A stretch of 64,000 nucleotides of DNA. Source: Pseudoips prasinana. Taxonomy: Eukaryota > Arthropoda > Insecta > Lepidoptera > Nolidae. Of the stretch, positions 1 through 11,588 are shown piece after piece. The DNA lies in the NCBI GenBank assembly GCA_951640165.1, contig OX621241.1, forward strand, positions 17,923,001 to 17,987,000, given 5' to 3'. The notes under the pieces were generated by a model, which had not been told where the DNA came from, searched no databases, and saw only the letters and a list, made by a program, of their open reading frames with translations. The first letter of the stretch is position 1. Every line of letters starts with the position of its first letter. Made by a program: the position numbers and the translations under genes.

Positions 1-2927
1 GTTGTATGTATCACTGTATTTCCTCGTAATGTTGTTTGAATCGTGATATAATAATAATTCTAAAACACAATAAATATTTGTAATTGTTGTGTATGTGATT
101 TTCCAAAATAAAATGTGACATTTTTTATTTATTTAATTAACACCAGCATCATGTTTATTAGTCATTTAACACCAGCATCCATCCGCCCGCGGATATTTCC
201 GCGTAATCTATTCGTCCGTCTCAAAGCTATCTCTTGAAAACAGTACTTTTTCCTGGATGAAATAATATTACTTCTTATAACATCACGTCAGAGAGATTAG
301 GCCTGCCTAAAGCCATAAAGATCCCGCCAAAAACCAAAGTTTTCTTTAATTGGCTTCTTGTTATAATTAGGTACCGTAGATACGCATTTAGTAGAAAGCT
401 TTTATTTTGACATTAAGAACAGAGACTTAAATTTTATTATTTATATATTTTTAGATTTATAGATGATCTAATAGGTAGGTATATTCTGTTTAACCCCTTT
501 TAAAGGTTACACTAAAGTATTATCATTGCCTGAAGCGGCATGCTGGAAGCATTGACGATTGGAAATGTAAGCTTATTTTTATTATCTGCATTAAAATGGG
601 CCATGTAAAAATGAATAAAAGAAACACATTCCAAAATATATTATTATCTAAGCGTTTTGTATTTTTTTATGTAAATTTCCACCACTGAGTTGTTAAGAAT
701 TATGAAATAGTTTATCCTTACATTCTTTAAATCACAGAACTCACGTTTGTCATATATAATTTATAAAGGTACAAAGTTTTGTTAAAAGTAAAGCAACTTT
801 TTAAACACGTGAGCAAATTGTTTTTAATTGAGTGTCTGTATCTTATCCAATGCAATAATGATTAAGGTAGGTATTGGTCACTTTCGGCTTCAGTATTCTG
901 TCCCTTGTTACTTTTCGTTCGATCGGTCGTTGTTAAATGTCCCAACATAAATTTAAAAAATGATGCAACCTTCTAAATATGTAAGCGAAAAACATTTCTT
1001 ATTCAAGTGTCAGTTTTCCTTAAGCATTTCCATAGGTCAACATAATCCCATTGTTAGGTTCGGACACGAAACTTCAGCCTACTCAGCCCTCCGGTCGCGT
1101 AGCCGAGCGCCTTGAGCGTAATCCGCCTAACTATGGAAAAGCCACAAAAAGCTCCAACAATTTATCAAAACCAACTCTCGACCTTGAATGGGAAAGTCTT
1201 GTTTCCCTAATATTTGCACAGTCAGTGATTTTTTTCCATTTAACGCGTGATTTGCAAATTCTTTAACAAAAATATAAATAGGTACCTACCTTTTCATCAC
1301 TGGATACAAGTTTTTATTTTTTCTGATTGGATATTGCAAAGTCTATGGCTCCACCACCATCTCCATTTGCTCATAACCCGTAGTGATCTCCGCTTCAGTA
1401 ACTACTTAAAGGATTAATGAGGTTCTTTCATCGGCTTAGCAATCAATGTTGCTACAATTAAATCTAGCTAACATACTTTTTTGCCACATTGCTTTTACGA
1501 CAGATGCAATATCTCATTCAACAGACAATAAAGATGAGCGCCTTTATGATATCATGAGGCATTTTATTGAAACGAATGCAAATTACAACTAAGTCCACTG
1601 TTCGTTGCAAAATATATAGCAAAATTCGTAAAAACCTTCAACTTGCAATTCTATTGTATTTTGCGAAGAATTATTTTGAGCAAAATGTTTTTTCGCTCTG
1701 TGAGTAGATACTTCTACGAGTAACTTCTAGAATACGCTGTAAGTAATAGCATTATCATTATTTAAAGCATTTCAAGCATTGGGTTTTGTGATGCGAATGT
1801 CATCTAACTTCAAAAATGCTAAGACATTCAAAATTATATACTGCACTTTCGGGCGTAGCATATTAGAATACCCTAGTCAAGTGTGGAACCCCTGTTAAAA
1901 AAGGTATATTACACGTGTCGAAAATATATGAAAAAAAAAATTGTTAGTAAAATTGTTGTAAGTTTTGCTAAAAAAAATACAATAACATTTTGACTTTATC
2001 TTCATGTGATATCGGCATAGTTTATCAACAAGTGGGAAGCGTCGGTAATGAGTCCAAAAACACCTCTCCCTGACGCCGAATACAACTCCAGGTACTCTTA
2101 AACTGTGCTACTGGCCGTCCCCATAACGTCCGAACAATCACCTATTTTGACGTTAGAGAGTTTTGAAACCGTCTATTAATCGAAACAACAAATGATTTTA
2201 TGAGTGCTGCAAGCATCGTACACTAATGACTTATTTGTTTATAAAAATTGTTTCTTATTGTATAATATCAATACTTTAATTTCCCTTCATTAAAGGAGGT
2301 TTTCCTTAAATTTTTACCTTATACCGTAACTCTGAGAAATCGTATAAGTTCTAAGAATCAATCAATCTACCTACCCTCTGGGTAAATCGTGATTCAATTT
2401 CTGAAACGCTTGCCACGCGACCTTATTTATCTTAACACATGGGCTCAACATTTTCCAATGCTTTAAATCACTTGGCTTACTGACTTCGACTTTCGATGGG
2501 AACCGTAATTTTGGCCTCTATTCTTTGTAATAAACCTTTCTTTGTTATATTTCTGATAGAAATTCCAATTTATTGGTTTGGTTCACGAATTACGGGGGTA
2601 AAGCCGGAAGGGTCATTTTATTTGAGTTAGAAACAGATTTAGGATGATTCCTATGGTAATGCAATCTGTATATTGTCTCAGCTTGTTTCCGCGTATGTGA
2701 AAAATGGAATTTCTTATTGAGAACAAACAAATCTTGAAAATGCATGTTATTGGTTTAATAAAAGAATATTATCTTATCAGAGTCTAAGCAATACGACCAT
2801 AACAATATAATAATAAATAATTATTTGATATAGATAGACTTGTCATAAGCCCTTTACTACAAACATTTTCTCATATTTTAAAATTTAATTATGATTAAAT
2901 TTTAAATAATGTAAGTGGAGTATAGCT
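1..2927. other. Intergenic stretch, nothing recognised
   Basis: AT-rich DNA with only short chance open frames. The longest, at 1051-1266, encodes 71 residues with no motif, and I leave it out. No RNA gene, LTR or inverted-end element was recognised. Confidence 0.5.
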
Positions 2928-3125
2928 AATTGCTCTCACCGCTCTATCAGCGATGAGCAAAGTTAAGCACCAAGGTGTGCGGTCAGTCTATAGATGGGTG
3001 ATTTGGTTTAATTTGCCATATTTTCATGCTTCGAAGAGCACATTAAGCTAGCTAACTCGTCGATAGTCGTCAGACAACAGTCATTAAGTGAGACGCCTGA
3101 GTGAGCTTTAGACATAAAAGAACAA
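2928..3125 (+). repeat. 5S rRNA-headed SINE (SINE3-like), diverged
   Basis: The head at about 2950-3003 follows the internal promoter of 5S rRNA in order: AAGTTAAGCACC matches the 5S A box, and GGTCAGTCTATAGATGGG matches the intermediate element and C box. The body at about 3028-3120 (GCTTCGAAGAGCACATTAAG, then CAACAGTCATTAAG) recurs at 46745-46850 behind a second 5S-like head. Part of it also occurs in the tRNA-headed SINE at 7230-7270. 5S-derived SINEs are an established class. Assignment here is by eye, and the copy is too diverged to show target duplications. Confidence 0.55.
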
Positions 3126-3813
3126 AGTATTAAGTCCGACTGACATGTAATAAGGCGCTCGGTCATATTGTCGGCGAGGAGGTGGGGGGGGGAGGGCGAT
3201 GATACTCAGAATTCGTATAGGAAACAAATTTTGAACGATTTGCGCTCCATATAACTTCAGCTGTCTAAACACCTGCTTGGATAGTTAAGCCAGTATATAA
3301 AATATTCAGAATGTATCTACTTTTTTTCCATAAAAAGTATTTATTTCATAGTGATAATAAAAAGAAATCACTTTCTCGTTAAAAATGTTTTGAGATACTG
3401 ACAGTCAAGCCTGTTTTTTTTATGTATCGTGAGTTCGATCCTATTAATATTTTACCCAAGATATTTTGACAAATTGTAAACCCGATGATGTTATTTTAAA
3501 CTTTTCCCAGTCAGAGACGTTATGATTAAATCTATCCGTCCGACTCTCAATCTAAAAAGTGTTAAATTTACTTAATCAAAAAATATATATTACTCTGCTT
3601 TTTGGCTCATCTAAATATTAAGAAAATATTTGAATTTTATTCGTAAAGGTAGCCGTAGAGTTGTTCATTATTTAAAATTACCATTTATTTTGTCGAATGC
3701 ATAATATGAATTGTCTCATTTGGATGCCACGTTGTTTCCAAATAAAAGCCTATCTAGTTAATCTTTAATTTAATTAAAAATATTTATTTAATTAATATTT
3801 ATTTTAATTTTAT

Positions 3814-3921
3814 GTTGGATTCGGTCTACAGTTTCGACCCCTACAGAAGACGCAACATCGTGCGGGTCACATTCGCCTAGAAGATAACCTCCAGAAGAGG
3901 TCGAAACCGGCCGAATCCAAC
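3814..3921. repeat. Short inverted repeat (hairpin)
   Basis: GTTGGATTCGG plus TTTCGACC at 3814-3838 is answered in reverse complement at 3899-3921 (GGTCGAAAC, then CCGAATCCAAC), around a centre of about 60 nt. This fits a tiny fold-back or MITE relic. The rest of 3126-4635 holds nothing I recognise. Confidence 0.5.
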
Positions 3922-4635
3922 TTAACATTAAGCGCGTGACCCGTAACTATTTTTTAATAGATAGGGTTTTATGACAAACTTGGCTACCGACTAAATTAAT
4001 AATTCGTGTTTTTTGTAGCAGTGTCATTGTAAATCTGATAATATTTAAAACAAAACGGCTAAGTGTATATTGGGAAAGTTACTGGAATACAAGCATAGGG
4101 ATCTCAAGTGATTGCTGCCATTATTCAGTATTTTTTTCGTTTCGCTATTAATAGTAATAGGTGTTAGGTAATAAAAACTTTGAATTCGAGCTATAGTGAA
4201 ACGCAGAACAGTTTTATCGCACAAGCGTTAATCACACATTCATTTGTCGAGCTCTCGTAATACACTTTTGTGTAATAAAACTGCATATGTAGGTAACAAT
4301 TATATATTTATACAACATTATAACACTTCTATATTTATTTAGACGCTGGAATATCTATAATCAAGTACAACAAATATGTATAACATTGATACTTTATTTT
4401 GACATAACCAACTCGTAGCGCGATCCGGAATCAAGTACCCATCCACAGATAACTGTATTAGTACCTACTGTCCATCGATTCGGTTCGTCTACATGAGTAA
4501 CGTAACCTCTTGGTGTTGCCACATAAATAATCGATATTATTGTTTAGTAACTTTTATTTATATAAATATTATCCAACCTTGTTTGGATGTTCGGCGCACT
4601 AACAAAGGTTACCTACATATCATATCTACATACAT

Positions 4636-4868
4636 ACCATATATATTAAGTAGGTATGTATTTACAAAAGCAAAATAGTACATGTAGTATATCAGTTATC
4701 TGGTTTCCATAGTACAAGCTCTACTTAGTCTCAGATCAGATGGCCGTGTGTGAATAATGTCCCAGGATCATCATCATCATCATATCAGCCGAAAGACGTC
4801 CACTGCTGGACAAAGGCCTCCCCCAAAGATCTCCACAATTGCCGGTCTTTTTTATGTCCCAGGATATA
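4636..4868 (+). mobile_element. 5'-truncated tRNA-SINE body, split by an RTE tail
   Basis: The text running from GTATGTATTTACAAAAG through TTTCCATAGTACAAGCTC to GTGTGTGAATAATGTCCCAG is the body and tail of the SINE found complete at 36743-37000 and inverted at 61976-62162. The tRNA head is missing. An 85-bp RTE LINE tail is inserted at its 3' end and duplicates ATGTCCCAGGAT on both sides. Confidence 0.55.
4769..4853 (-). mobile_element. RTE LINE 3' tail, severely 5'-truncated, with 12-bp TSD
   Basis: Read on the minus strand this is the last ~65 bp of the RTE element at 56795-59974 (GGAGATCTTTGGGGGAGGCC ... CAGCAGTGGACGTCTTTCGG), ending in (TGATGA)n. ATGTCCCAGGAT flanks it at 4757-4768 and 4854-4865, an exact 12-bp target duplication. 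Extreme 5' truncation, a microsatellite tail and variable-length TSDs are typical of RTE retrotransposition. Confidence 0.8.
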
Positions 4869-5285
4869 AAAAAATATCTTCTAGAATATTGGGAACAAAA
4901 TCTTCACAGCATAACCGTGTACAGCCAACCATCGTATTTAATGACAGATTTCTTTTCAAAACTTCAGATTATATTTACATTTCTTGATCAACTTCAGACC
5001 ACTCCTACAAGGGACCAAGTAAATTAACAAAGGTAAGGTTCTCCGGAAAGAAAGTAAAGTGTTCTTGTTATACGCACCTCCTATAACTAAGGACACTCAA
5101 ATGTTCGTGAAACTGTCAAAAGATTCAATGATCTTCTTAGTAAATGTAGGTATAGTTATTACAGTATACTGTGGTATTATATACTTAGTACCTTTTTGAC
5201 GACCGCCGTGACTCAGTAGTGAAACTGCCTTTTGAGCCAAAGCTTGCAGCTTAGATTTTCGCACAAGACAAATATTTATGTACGT

Positions 5286-5346
5286 ATCCATAGTACAAGC
5301 TTTGCTTAGTCTAGGCTAGTTGGCACTGTGTGATATTTACCGGATA
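5286..5346 (+). repeat. SINE 3' fragment
   Basis: TCCATAGTACAAGC, then TGCTTAGTCTAG, then a degenerate GTGTGATATTTACCGGATAT match the 3' part of the SINE at 36743-37000. Head and body are absent. Confidence 0.4.
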
Positions 5347-5421
5347 TTTATTTATTATTTATAAAAACTCACTTGTTAAAAATATTGTGACGAGTATAAA
5401 TAAATGACTTATTTGTTCGAT

Positions 5422-6125
5422 CATCATCATTATATCAACGGAAACAGGTCCACTACTAGTCCAAGAGCTGGCACGCATTTTTGGGTAGGTATTTGAGGCA
5501 AGCTGAAAACTTGTCCTATAGCTCTTCAGACACACCCCAACACGGAACTGCAGACCTGGCTGGCGGGTAGCGGGTCTAAACCAACCCCTAAATTTTTGAA
5601 TTTTTTTTTATCCAAAAAAATTATTTGAGGCAAGCTGAAATTTTGGTATGTTGTAGTTTAATGTTTATACAATACATAAATAACATTCTGTCAAAATTTC
5701 AAGTTGCCTCAAATACATTTTTTCAATTTTTTTTTCAAAATATTTTTGCACACTCCTGGCAGTGCTAAAGACTCGACAGAATCGCCTGTCTTTTTTTGTA
5801 TTGTATAAACATTAAACTACAACATATCAAAATTTCAGCTTGCCTCAAATACATTATTTGATTTAAAAAAAATTAAGAGGTTGGTTTAGATTCGCTACCC
5901 GCCTGCCAGGTCTGCAGTTCCGTGTTGGGGTGTGTCTGAAGAGTTATAGGACAAGTTTTCAGCTTGCCACAAATACCTACCCAAAAATGCGTGCCAGCTC
6001 TCCTACTAACTGGAGAAAGGGCTCTCCAAAGATCTCCACAATACCCGGTGTTGGTTCTCAAAAGATCATCGGTCCATCTCGTAGAGGTCTGCCCTCGCTG
6101 CGTCTTTCAGTTTATGGAACGAGGA
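5422..6125 (-). mobile_element. RTE LINE 3' fragment broken by a fold-back element
   Basis: The outer parts, 5422-5458 and about 6003-6125, read on the minus strand as the end of the RTE frame and its (ATGATG) tail: AAGATCATCGGTCCATC, AAAGATCTCCACAAT and GTCCACTACTAG all have counterparts near 59830-59960 read in reverse. The two pieces are separated by the palindromic insert at 5459-6002. It is more diverged than the other RTE copies here, so probably older. Confidence 0.6.
5459..6002. mobile_element. Fold-back (long inverted repeat) element
   Basis: Outer arms at about 5465-5588 and 5872-6002 are near-perfect inverted copies. CTGGCACGCATTTTTGGG on the left is answered by CCCAAAAATGCGTGCCAG on the right, and the arms differ at only a few positions over ~125 bp. 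A second inner pair lies at about 5621-5675 and 5799-5851 (TTATTTGAGGCAAGCTGAAA and complement). A third copy of the CTTGCCTCAAAT motif sits near 5698. CTACTA at 5453-5458 and 6003-6008 may be the target duplication. No coding capacity. The transcript would fold into one long double-stranded stem. Confidence 0.75.
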
Positions 6126-7071
6126 CATTTCTGTCTAATAAATAATTTATATTTATAAGTTTTAATATTTGGTCGGTAAAAATGCCGGCTGACGGATGTC
6201 ATATCAAAATTTTGTTTCTTTTTATACTTGTACTGCTTTTTGCACGTACAGGAATTACTAAAACATTTTTTAACCTGCCTATATTTCCCCTCTGCTCTCG
6301 CAATATAAAAATAGTAGAAGTAAAAGTGTTCGAGTTCAATAATATTTACATAACCAAAGTCGTTATTCACCTGAAACATCTTAAAACATTGATCATCCTG
6401 TCGTAACGTGTGCTTGAAATTTGCTGAGGTAAATAAAGCCCAGTGAGATGGTTGGAAAACCTATTAATATCGCTGTATTTATGAATATTTTACCTCTATG
6501 TCCCTACTCTTTAAATTTCTATAATATAAGTCTAAATAAAGTACAGGTAAGCTAAGTAAAATACATATATTCAATAGTTCGTTGCCTTAATTTGTGTAGT
6601 TAGGATAACAACAATTTGTTTGTAGGTAAAAAACTAAAGTTTTTTTTCTGGACCAGAAGGCAAACATTATGGGGGGAACAAAATGAAGGATGCATTTGTC
6701 TGGAAAAATATCAGCTAGGAATTATGGCTCTCAAATATGTGCCTCGACTATGCTCGATCGTAAAATTATCGCCGATATAAGTAAGTATGTAGGTATTTTC
6801 ATTAAAGTTTTGCTCCTCTTAAAAATCTATTGAATAAGCTTATTTCAAGCGGCCGGAAATCAATTAACGGTAAACAAACCCTGCGACTAAAATAAATAAA
6901 ACGGTCAAGAATAGCAAGATTAATGAAAACAAATAAAATCGGTTAAGTTTTGGAGCAGGAAATAGGTTAATATGAACCCTCAAGTTAATTATTTTTTGTA
7001 TATTTATTTAGTAACAAGGTATGCGCAGAGAGCGAGTCAGCCTAAGCACTAGAGTTCCTCATAATGGAATT
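6126..7071. other. Intergenic stretch, nothing recognised
   Basis: AT-rich; short frames on both strands at 6107-6406 overlap each other and carry no motif. No gene or repeat could be supported. Confidence 0.45.
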
Positions 7072-7450
7072 TGACTGCTTCGTTGGTCTAGCGGTTGCGG
7101 GTTGTTCACCCGCAGAGAACGAGGTCCTGGGTTCAAATCCTGGGTCGGGCCATAAGTGATTTTGGTACTTTTCTGTAAAAAGAAGTAATTCTCAGCGTCA
7201 GCCCGAAGTCTGGGAGTTGGCGGTATTATACCCCCGTGCCTCGGAGAGCACGTAAAGCCGTCGGTCCTGAACCTGACTCGTGTCTCTAGGCGTCCCATCG
7301 GATCAAGAGAGTGATGGATAGAAAGTGCCCCTGTGTTTGCGCACACACTTGAATACTATAATATGTCCCGCGCAGATGGCTAATCTCTGTTGAGACTGGC
7401 CACCGTGGCCGAAATTCGGCTAGGAGGACATTAATGGAATGAATGAAAAA
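7072..7450 (+). mobile_element. tRNA-derived SINE, essentially complete
   Basis: The tRNA-like head (7074-7152) has an A box (TTGGTCTAGCGG) and a B box (GGTTCAAATCC) and ends GGGCCA. The body of about 270 bp contains TCGGAGAGCACGTAAAGCCG (shared with the 5S-headed SINEs here) and TTTGCGCACACACTTG, then GGCCACCGTGGCCGAAATT. It ends in a GAAT/GAA-rich tail. AATGGAAT occurs on both sides and may be the target duplication. A minus-strand copy of the 3' half lies at 44799-44905. A reading frame across it on the minus strand is not a gene. Confidence 0.75.
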
Positions 7451-9500
7451 TGAATTAAAAAAAATAAGTATAGAAGATGTGAAAATGTTAATATGAAAAT
7501 AGCATGTTAATTAAGTACCTAACTATCGTTTGAACCTGTCGAAATTACCCAAATTTTATAAAATCACTACAATGTACCTTATGGCGTTGTAAAGTTTCAT
7601 ATTGTATAGGGTAATTGTGTTCCGATTATTCAAATATATAGGAATCATTGTTGAATCATATAGTTAAAAACTTAGTTTTAATTAAATACCTAACTATTGC
7701 CGATCAGCTGCAAATTAAATTGATTCATGAAGTGATGTTATAATACCTATTCAATTAAGGTAATAAAATGCATACTATATTACTTAACTATTAACACTAT
7801 ACCTACATACTTGAATTCGTCTATACGTTTTGTATGTTTATGTGATAATAGTAAGTATTGATATTAGATTATACTAACAGCTGTGTTGCGAGGAAGGGGT
7901 CGTATCAGCAGATTCTTAATATTTTTTTGTTTTTCTTATTATATTTGTGCCAAATCTTTATTGCCTCTAGTCTTGTGACATTCAACATCGGTCCATTGTT
8001 AAAGGTTCGAAAGCTACACAACCTTTAGGTGAAATATTATAATTAAGTGCCGTAATTAAGTATATTCCAAAATTATCAAGCCAAATTTCAGCCCAAAACA
8101 GTAAGTATTTGACCCGTCCTACATCGCCACCGCTAGCAATTACATACGACGTGAGCATGACGAGCTTACAGCAAGGAATATTTGTGTAGTCAATAATAAG
8201 CCTCCATTTGAACAACGTTTTACATGTTACAATTTTATTAAGCTTGGCAGGTTTGTGAAACACAGACACGTCGCAACATTTCTCTTGTTGACATTGCTGT
8301 CCAATTATTTGAGATTATTATTACTTGCTAAAACCAGTTAAACCTGACATTGCGATATATAAATTATGAAATTGCTCTCAATTGTGGTTACGTGTTTTAT
8401 GCCTTGATCTTAATGGTGTGTCGATTTCAATTAATTACTTCGTTTAATTAGAGTAATTTATGTAATCATTAACAGTGTATCTGTTGTCTAAATCTGTAAT
8501 TTAAATTTGAAACGGATTAAGTATAATTCCTACAGAAATAACTAGGTTACAAGTACAAACCCACAAACGAAAACGACGATCTACATACAATTTATGTTTA
8601 TTTCTAATGTTTACTTACTCCGTACGTACGTAACTATATTTTTTTTTGAAATTAGTTTTATTGATTCATAGAATTTGAATCCATCTGTTACCTTAAACAT
8701 ATTTTAAAAAGATCTGGGACCTAGATGGTAAATACATTGAACTGCCAGTTTTTGTAGAACAAAATTAAATATAGGTACTCGAAATATAAGCTGCTTTGCC
8801 TCAAAGTAGAATTCCATTAAAACTTATTACTGTGGAAATAACTAAAATAAACTAGACATGGAATTTATATTTGTGAGTAGTCTTACTTGCCTAACGTTAT
8901 AAGCACCAGTGCTTAATTTTCATGTCAAGCTGGTTATACGTGTGGGATTACCACTGAAGTTTACTCTCAAATTTTATGCCTCGAAACACTGAGGAGATAT
9001 CAGTTTATCATGAATTATAAATGTATAGGAATACCTATAACTACCGTAGTTTGTGAGTTTTTATATAAAATCGGGAACTTGAACGAAAATTCTGGACATG
9101 CAATATTTTGTCCGCCCATAATACCTAATGTTGAATTCTTGCCTTGATATTATAGACAGAACCATTCCGACAAGATGTAATAAAATACAGTAAAACTACA
9201 TATTTCGATAACTGAACCATAGATTATCTCTTTGATAACTTAAATAAGCTAGCTAAGTATCTAAATCATTACTATCATAAATTATATGTTATCTTTTAAT
9301 GTTTTCATACAATCCGCATATCTAAATATCTTTATGTACCTACCTAGAGATAGAAAGAAATTACTCCCGATATTCTGACTGGCTGCGCAGTCATTCAGGG
9401 CCACGAAACACTATAATAACAGGACTACTTAACATAACCTACAAGACAAAATCACGTTTCCTAATGTATTATTGCAATGAGTTCATAAATTTATACATTA
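7451..9500. other. Intergenic stretch, nothing recognised
   Basis: AT-rich sequence. The 95-residue frame at 7982-8269 (minus) shows no domain, signal peptide or splice context, and I do not call it. No repeat boundaries were found. Confidence 0.45.
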
Positions 9501-9502
9501 GT

Positions 9503-9640
9503 AGCTGTGCCCAGCGGTGTCACACGCGTTAAATTTTAAAAGTTATAGTCTGAGTGTTAACCCAGGGTGTGATCTAACTATATACCAAATTTTATTAAAA
9601 TCGCTCCAGCCAGTGACGAAGTAAAGAAAATTATATTAGA
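9503..9640 (-). mobile_element. Helitron 3'-end remnant
   Basis: Read on the minus strand it ends with a degenerate GC hairpin (AACGCGTGTGACACCGCTGGG) followed by CACAGCTAC. This is the same architecture as the Helitron termini at 42710-43022 and 45019-45331 (hairpin, GGGCACAG, CTAG). The 5' part is missing or diverged beyond recognition. Confidence 0.45.
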
Positions 9641-9827
9641 AACCTCAATCAACCTGTTTAAGGAACTGTCCAAAGATAATTCACAACTTCAGGTTTGATG
9701 TAAAAAAATTGAGTTTCAGTTCTAAGTAAGCATGGGAAGCCCTCAATTCTTTTTTGTATTTTTGTGTTAAAATCATAACTCGGTTAACAGAACATATCTT
9801 CTTACCAAGTTTCAACAGTATAGTTCT

Positions 9828-9919
9828 AATAGTTTCGGAAAAAACATACGGACAGACAGACAGACATGACGAATCCATAAGGGTTTCGTTTTTTTGCATT
9901 TGGGTACGGAACCCTAAAA
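9828..9919 (+). repeat. 3' end of the GGGTTCCGT repeat family
   Basis: AGTTTCGGAAAAAACATACG, then (GACA)n, then ATGACGAATCCATAAGGG, then GGTACGGAACCCTAAAAA. The same ending closes the copies at 43683-44386 and 31569-32055 and, inverted, 27548-27902. The terminal GGGTTYCGT and ACGGAACCC form a small hairpin. Confidence 0.6.
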
Positions 9920-9925
9920 AGGCTT

Positions 9926-10861
9926 TAAGATTCAAATGTCATGATAAAATACCTTGTAAACATTGTAATAAAAGGAATATAAAAAGCATAACATAATATA
10001 ATAGTTTATAGCATATTGCCCAGTGATTGACGCCATACATATTATTTCTACGAATATTAGGTATTACAAAAGTTAAAAATAAATTACACTAGGTACAAAC
10101 AATTAAAAAGAAAAAACAAATTACAGTTAAAAAATATTGTATATAAAAGCGTAAAAGGGTAGCAACACATTCAGTCTTCATCATTTTGGTAAATAAGCAG
10201 TATGAAATGGGAATTCAATGAAAATCTGGTTTGTCAGAAAATATAAAATTTTGAATTTTTAAGTAACAACAAAATATAATTTCTTCCACGTAAATCACAA
10301 TATTATGTTCTTCTACAAATAATATTAATTGAATCCAAAACTTCCTTGATTTGTTTAATTAATAGCGATTCGTCGCAAAAGTGGTGCGCTGACAGTTCTA
10401 GTTCAAACAGCCTCTATAAGATGGCCGCCCCGCTACCATCGACACGACGCTCCGCAAGAGTGACCCGTCTATATCACTCTTAATGAAAAAGTTTTGAACG
10501 ATGCGCCGACATAGATATTTTTTTCTTTTTTATTTGCCAGTTTCTGCTGTGCTGTTACGCAATATACACACAAGACAACTTCCAATTATATCTATTTTGA
10601 TAACTTTTGAAGTACATCAAAAATATTAAATTCGCGAATACAGAAAGAACTAAGCTAGAGCAGAGTACATTTGAATGTTGTACCACAATATAAAGCAACA
10701 GCGGCGTTTTCCGTTGCAGATTTGATTGAAGCCTTGACTACTATACGATCAGCAAATGGAAGGTTAATGAATAAATATACTCGCCATTAACATTGATGCA
10801 GAAAAAGAAAAAAGACCTCAGCATGACCCAGATTTCGATCTAATCAAAGGTCCACTAACAC
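9926..10861. other. Intergenic stretch left of the transposon nest
   Basis: No supportable gene. A CG-richer island at about 10375-10470 (GATGGCCGCCCCGCTACC) gives only a 20-codon frame. The last five bases, AACAC at 10857-10861, are the left target duplication of Gypsy element A. Confidence 0.4.
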
Positions 10862-11011
10862 TGATAAATATATACAATTCTTTTATATTTATTGTTTAAT
10901 TTAAATATTTTAAGTCGTATAGTTAACATTATTCAATCATTGACAAGTAACTGACATGACAATTATATAGAAGAATAAATGAGTTCAAAATCATAAAGAA
11001 GGTTTGTAACA
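10862..11011 (-). repeat. 3' LTR of Gypsy A
   Basis: 150 bp, beginning on the minus strand with TGTTACAAACC and ending in ATTTATCA. Compared with the other LTR it carries a 13-bp extra segment near 10875-10890 and about four substitutions. Very short for a Gypsy LTR. Confidence 0.9.
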
Positions 11012-11029
11012 TTCGTCCGCCTTATAAAA

Positions 11030-11560
11030 TTAGTCCATTTCATCAATCAAGCGTCTAGGTGGTCGAACAGAGCGCTTGCTGCGACGCGGTCCTATAGCTG
11101 AAGTAAGTGGTGTCTCAGTGCTGCCCACATCTTGCTGAGAAATAACAGGCTCTGGAACTACTGTTGGTATTGTTTCAAGAACTGGAGAGGTCCCTAGCGG
11201 TGAAACCGTCTCTAAAACTGGCGCCGATGGTTTCGCTGTTTCTACTGGATGAGGTGTTTGTCCAACGGCACGCTCATCTAAAACGGTAGTACGAGGCCGA
11301 ATATGTTCCGCGTGATATCTCCTTTTTAGACCGATTGGGGTGTTTACTACATAAGAATATCGGTGAGTGCGTCGCACAACAGTAGCTGGTTCCCATCGCG
11401 ATTGATCTCTTGCACGTACATATACCGCATCACCTGGTCTATAATTGGGCGTCTGGTCGTCAGAATAATTAATATTAGCTTGAATTTGTTTATATTGCAA
11501 TGATCTTTTGATACTTGGTCGTATATTATCCAGAATGCAAGTTAAGTTGCTACCAAACAT
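11030..11560 (-). pseudogene. Gypsy A integrase C-terminal region (remnant)
   Basis: 176 codons. The N-terminal part (about residues 1-90) matches the post-catalytic part of the integrase of element B at about 17770-18030, including the INYSDD/PGDAVYVRAR stretch and a chromodomain-position segment near HAEHIRPR. A Pro/Thr/Ser-rich tail then ends in a basic RSKRSVRPPRRLIDEMD-like terminus, as in B. It lies in a different frame from the catalytic core at 11589-12215, so a frameshift separates them at about 11560-11600. No env-like frame follows; the polypurine tract and LTR come next. Confidence 0.85.
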
Positions 11561-11588
11561 TAGTTGGCCTGGTGCCTTGCCAGTTGTA

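Noticed and set aside
2950..3003. Functional 5S rRNA gene
   Set aside because: Only the internal promoter region is similar; the rest of 5S rRNA is missing and a SINE body follows.
4757..4987. Frame beginning MSQDHHHHHH
   Set aside because: The His run is the reverse complement of the RTE (TGATGA)n tail, not a protein feature.
7074..7152. Functional tRNA gene
   Set aside because: A and B boxes are present, but the sequence continues into a SINE body shared with 44799-44905 and ends in a GAAT tail, so this is a SINE head, not a tRNA gene.
7059..7346. 95-codon minus-strand frame
   Set aside because: It lies wholly within the tRNA-SINE at 7072-7450 and is an antisense by-product.
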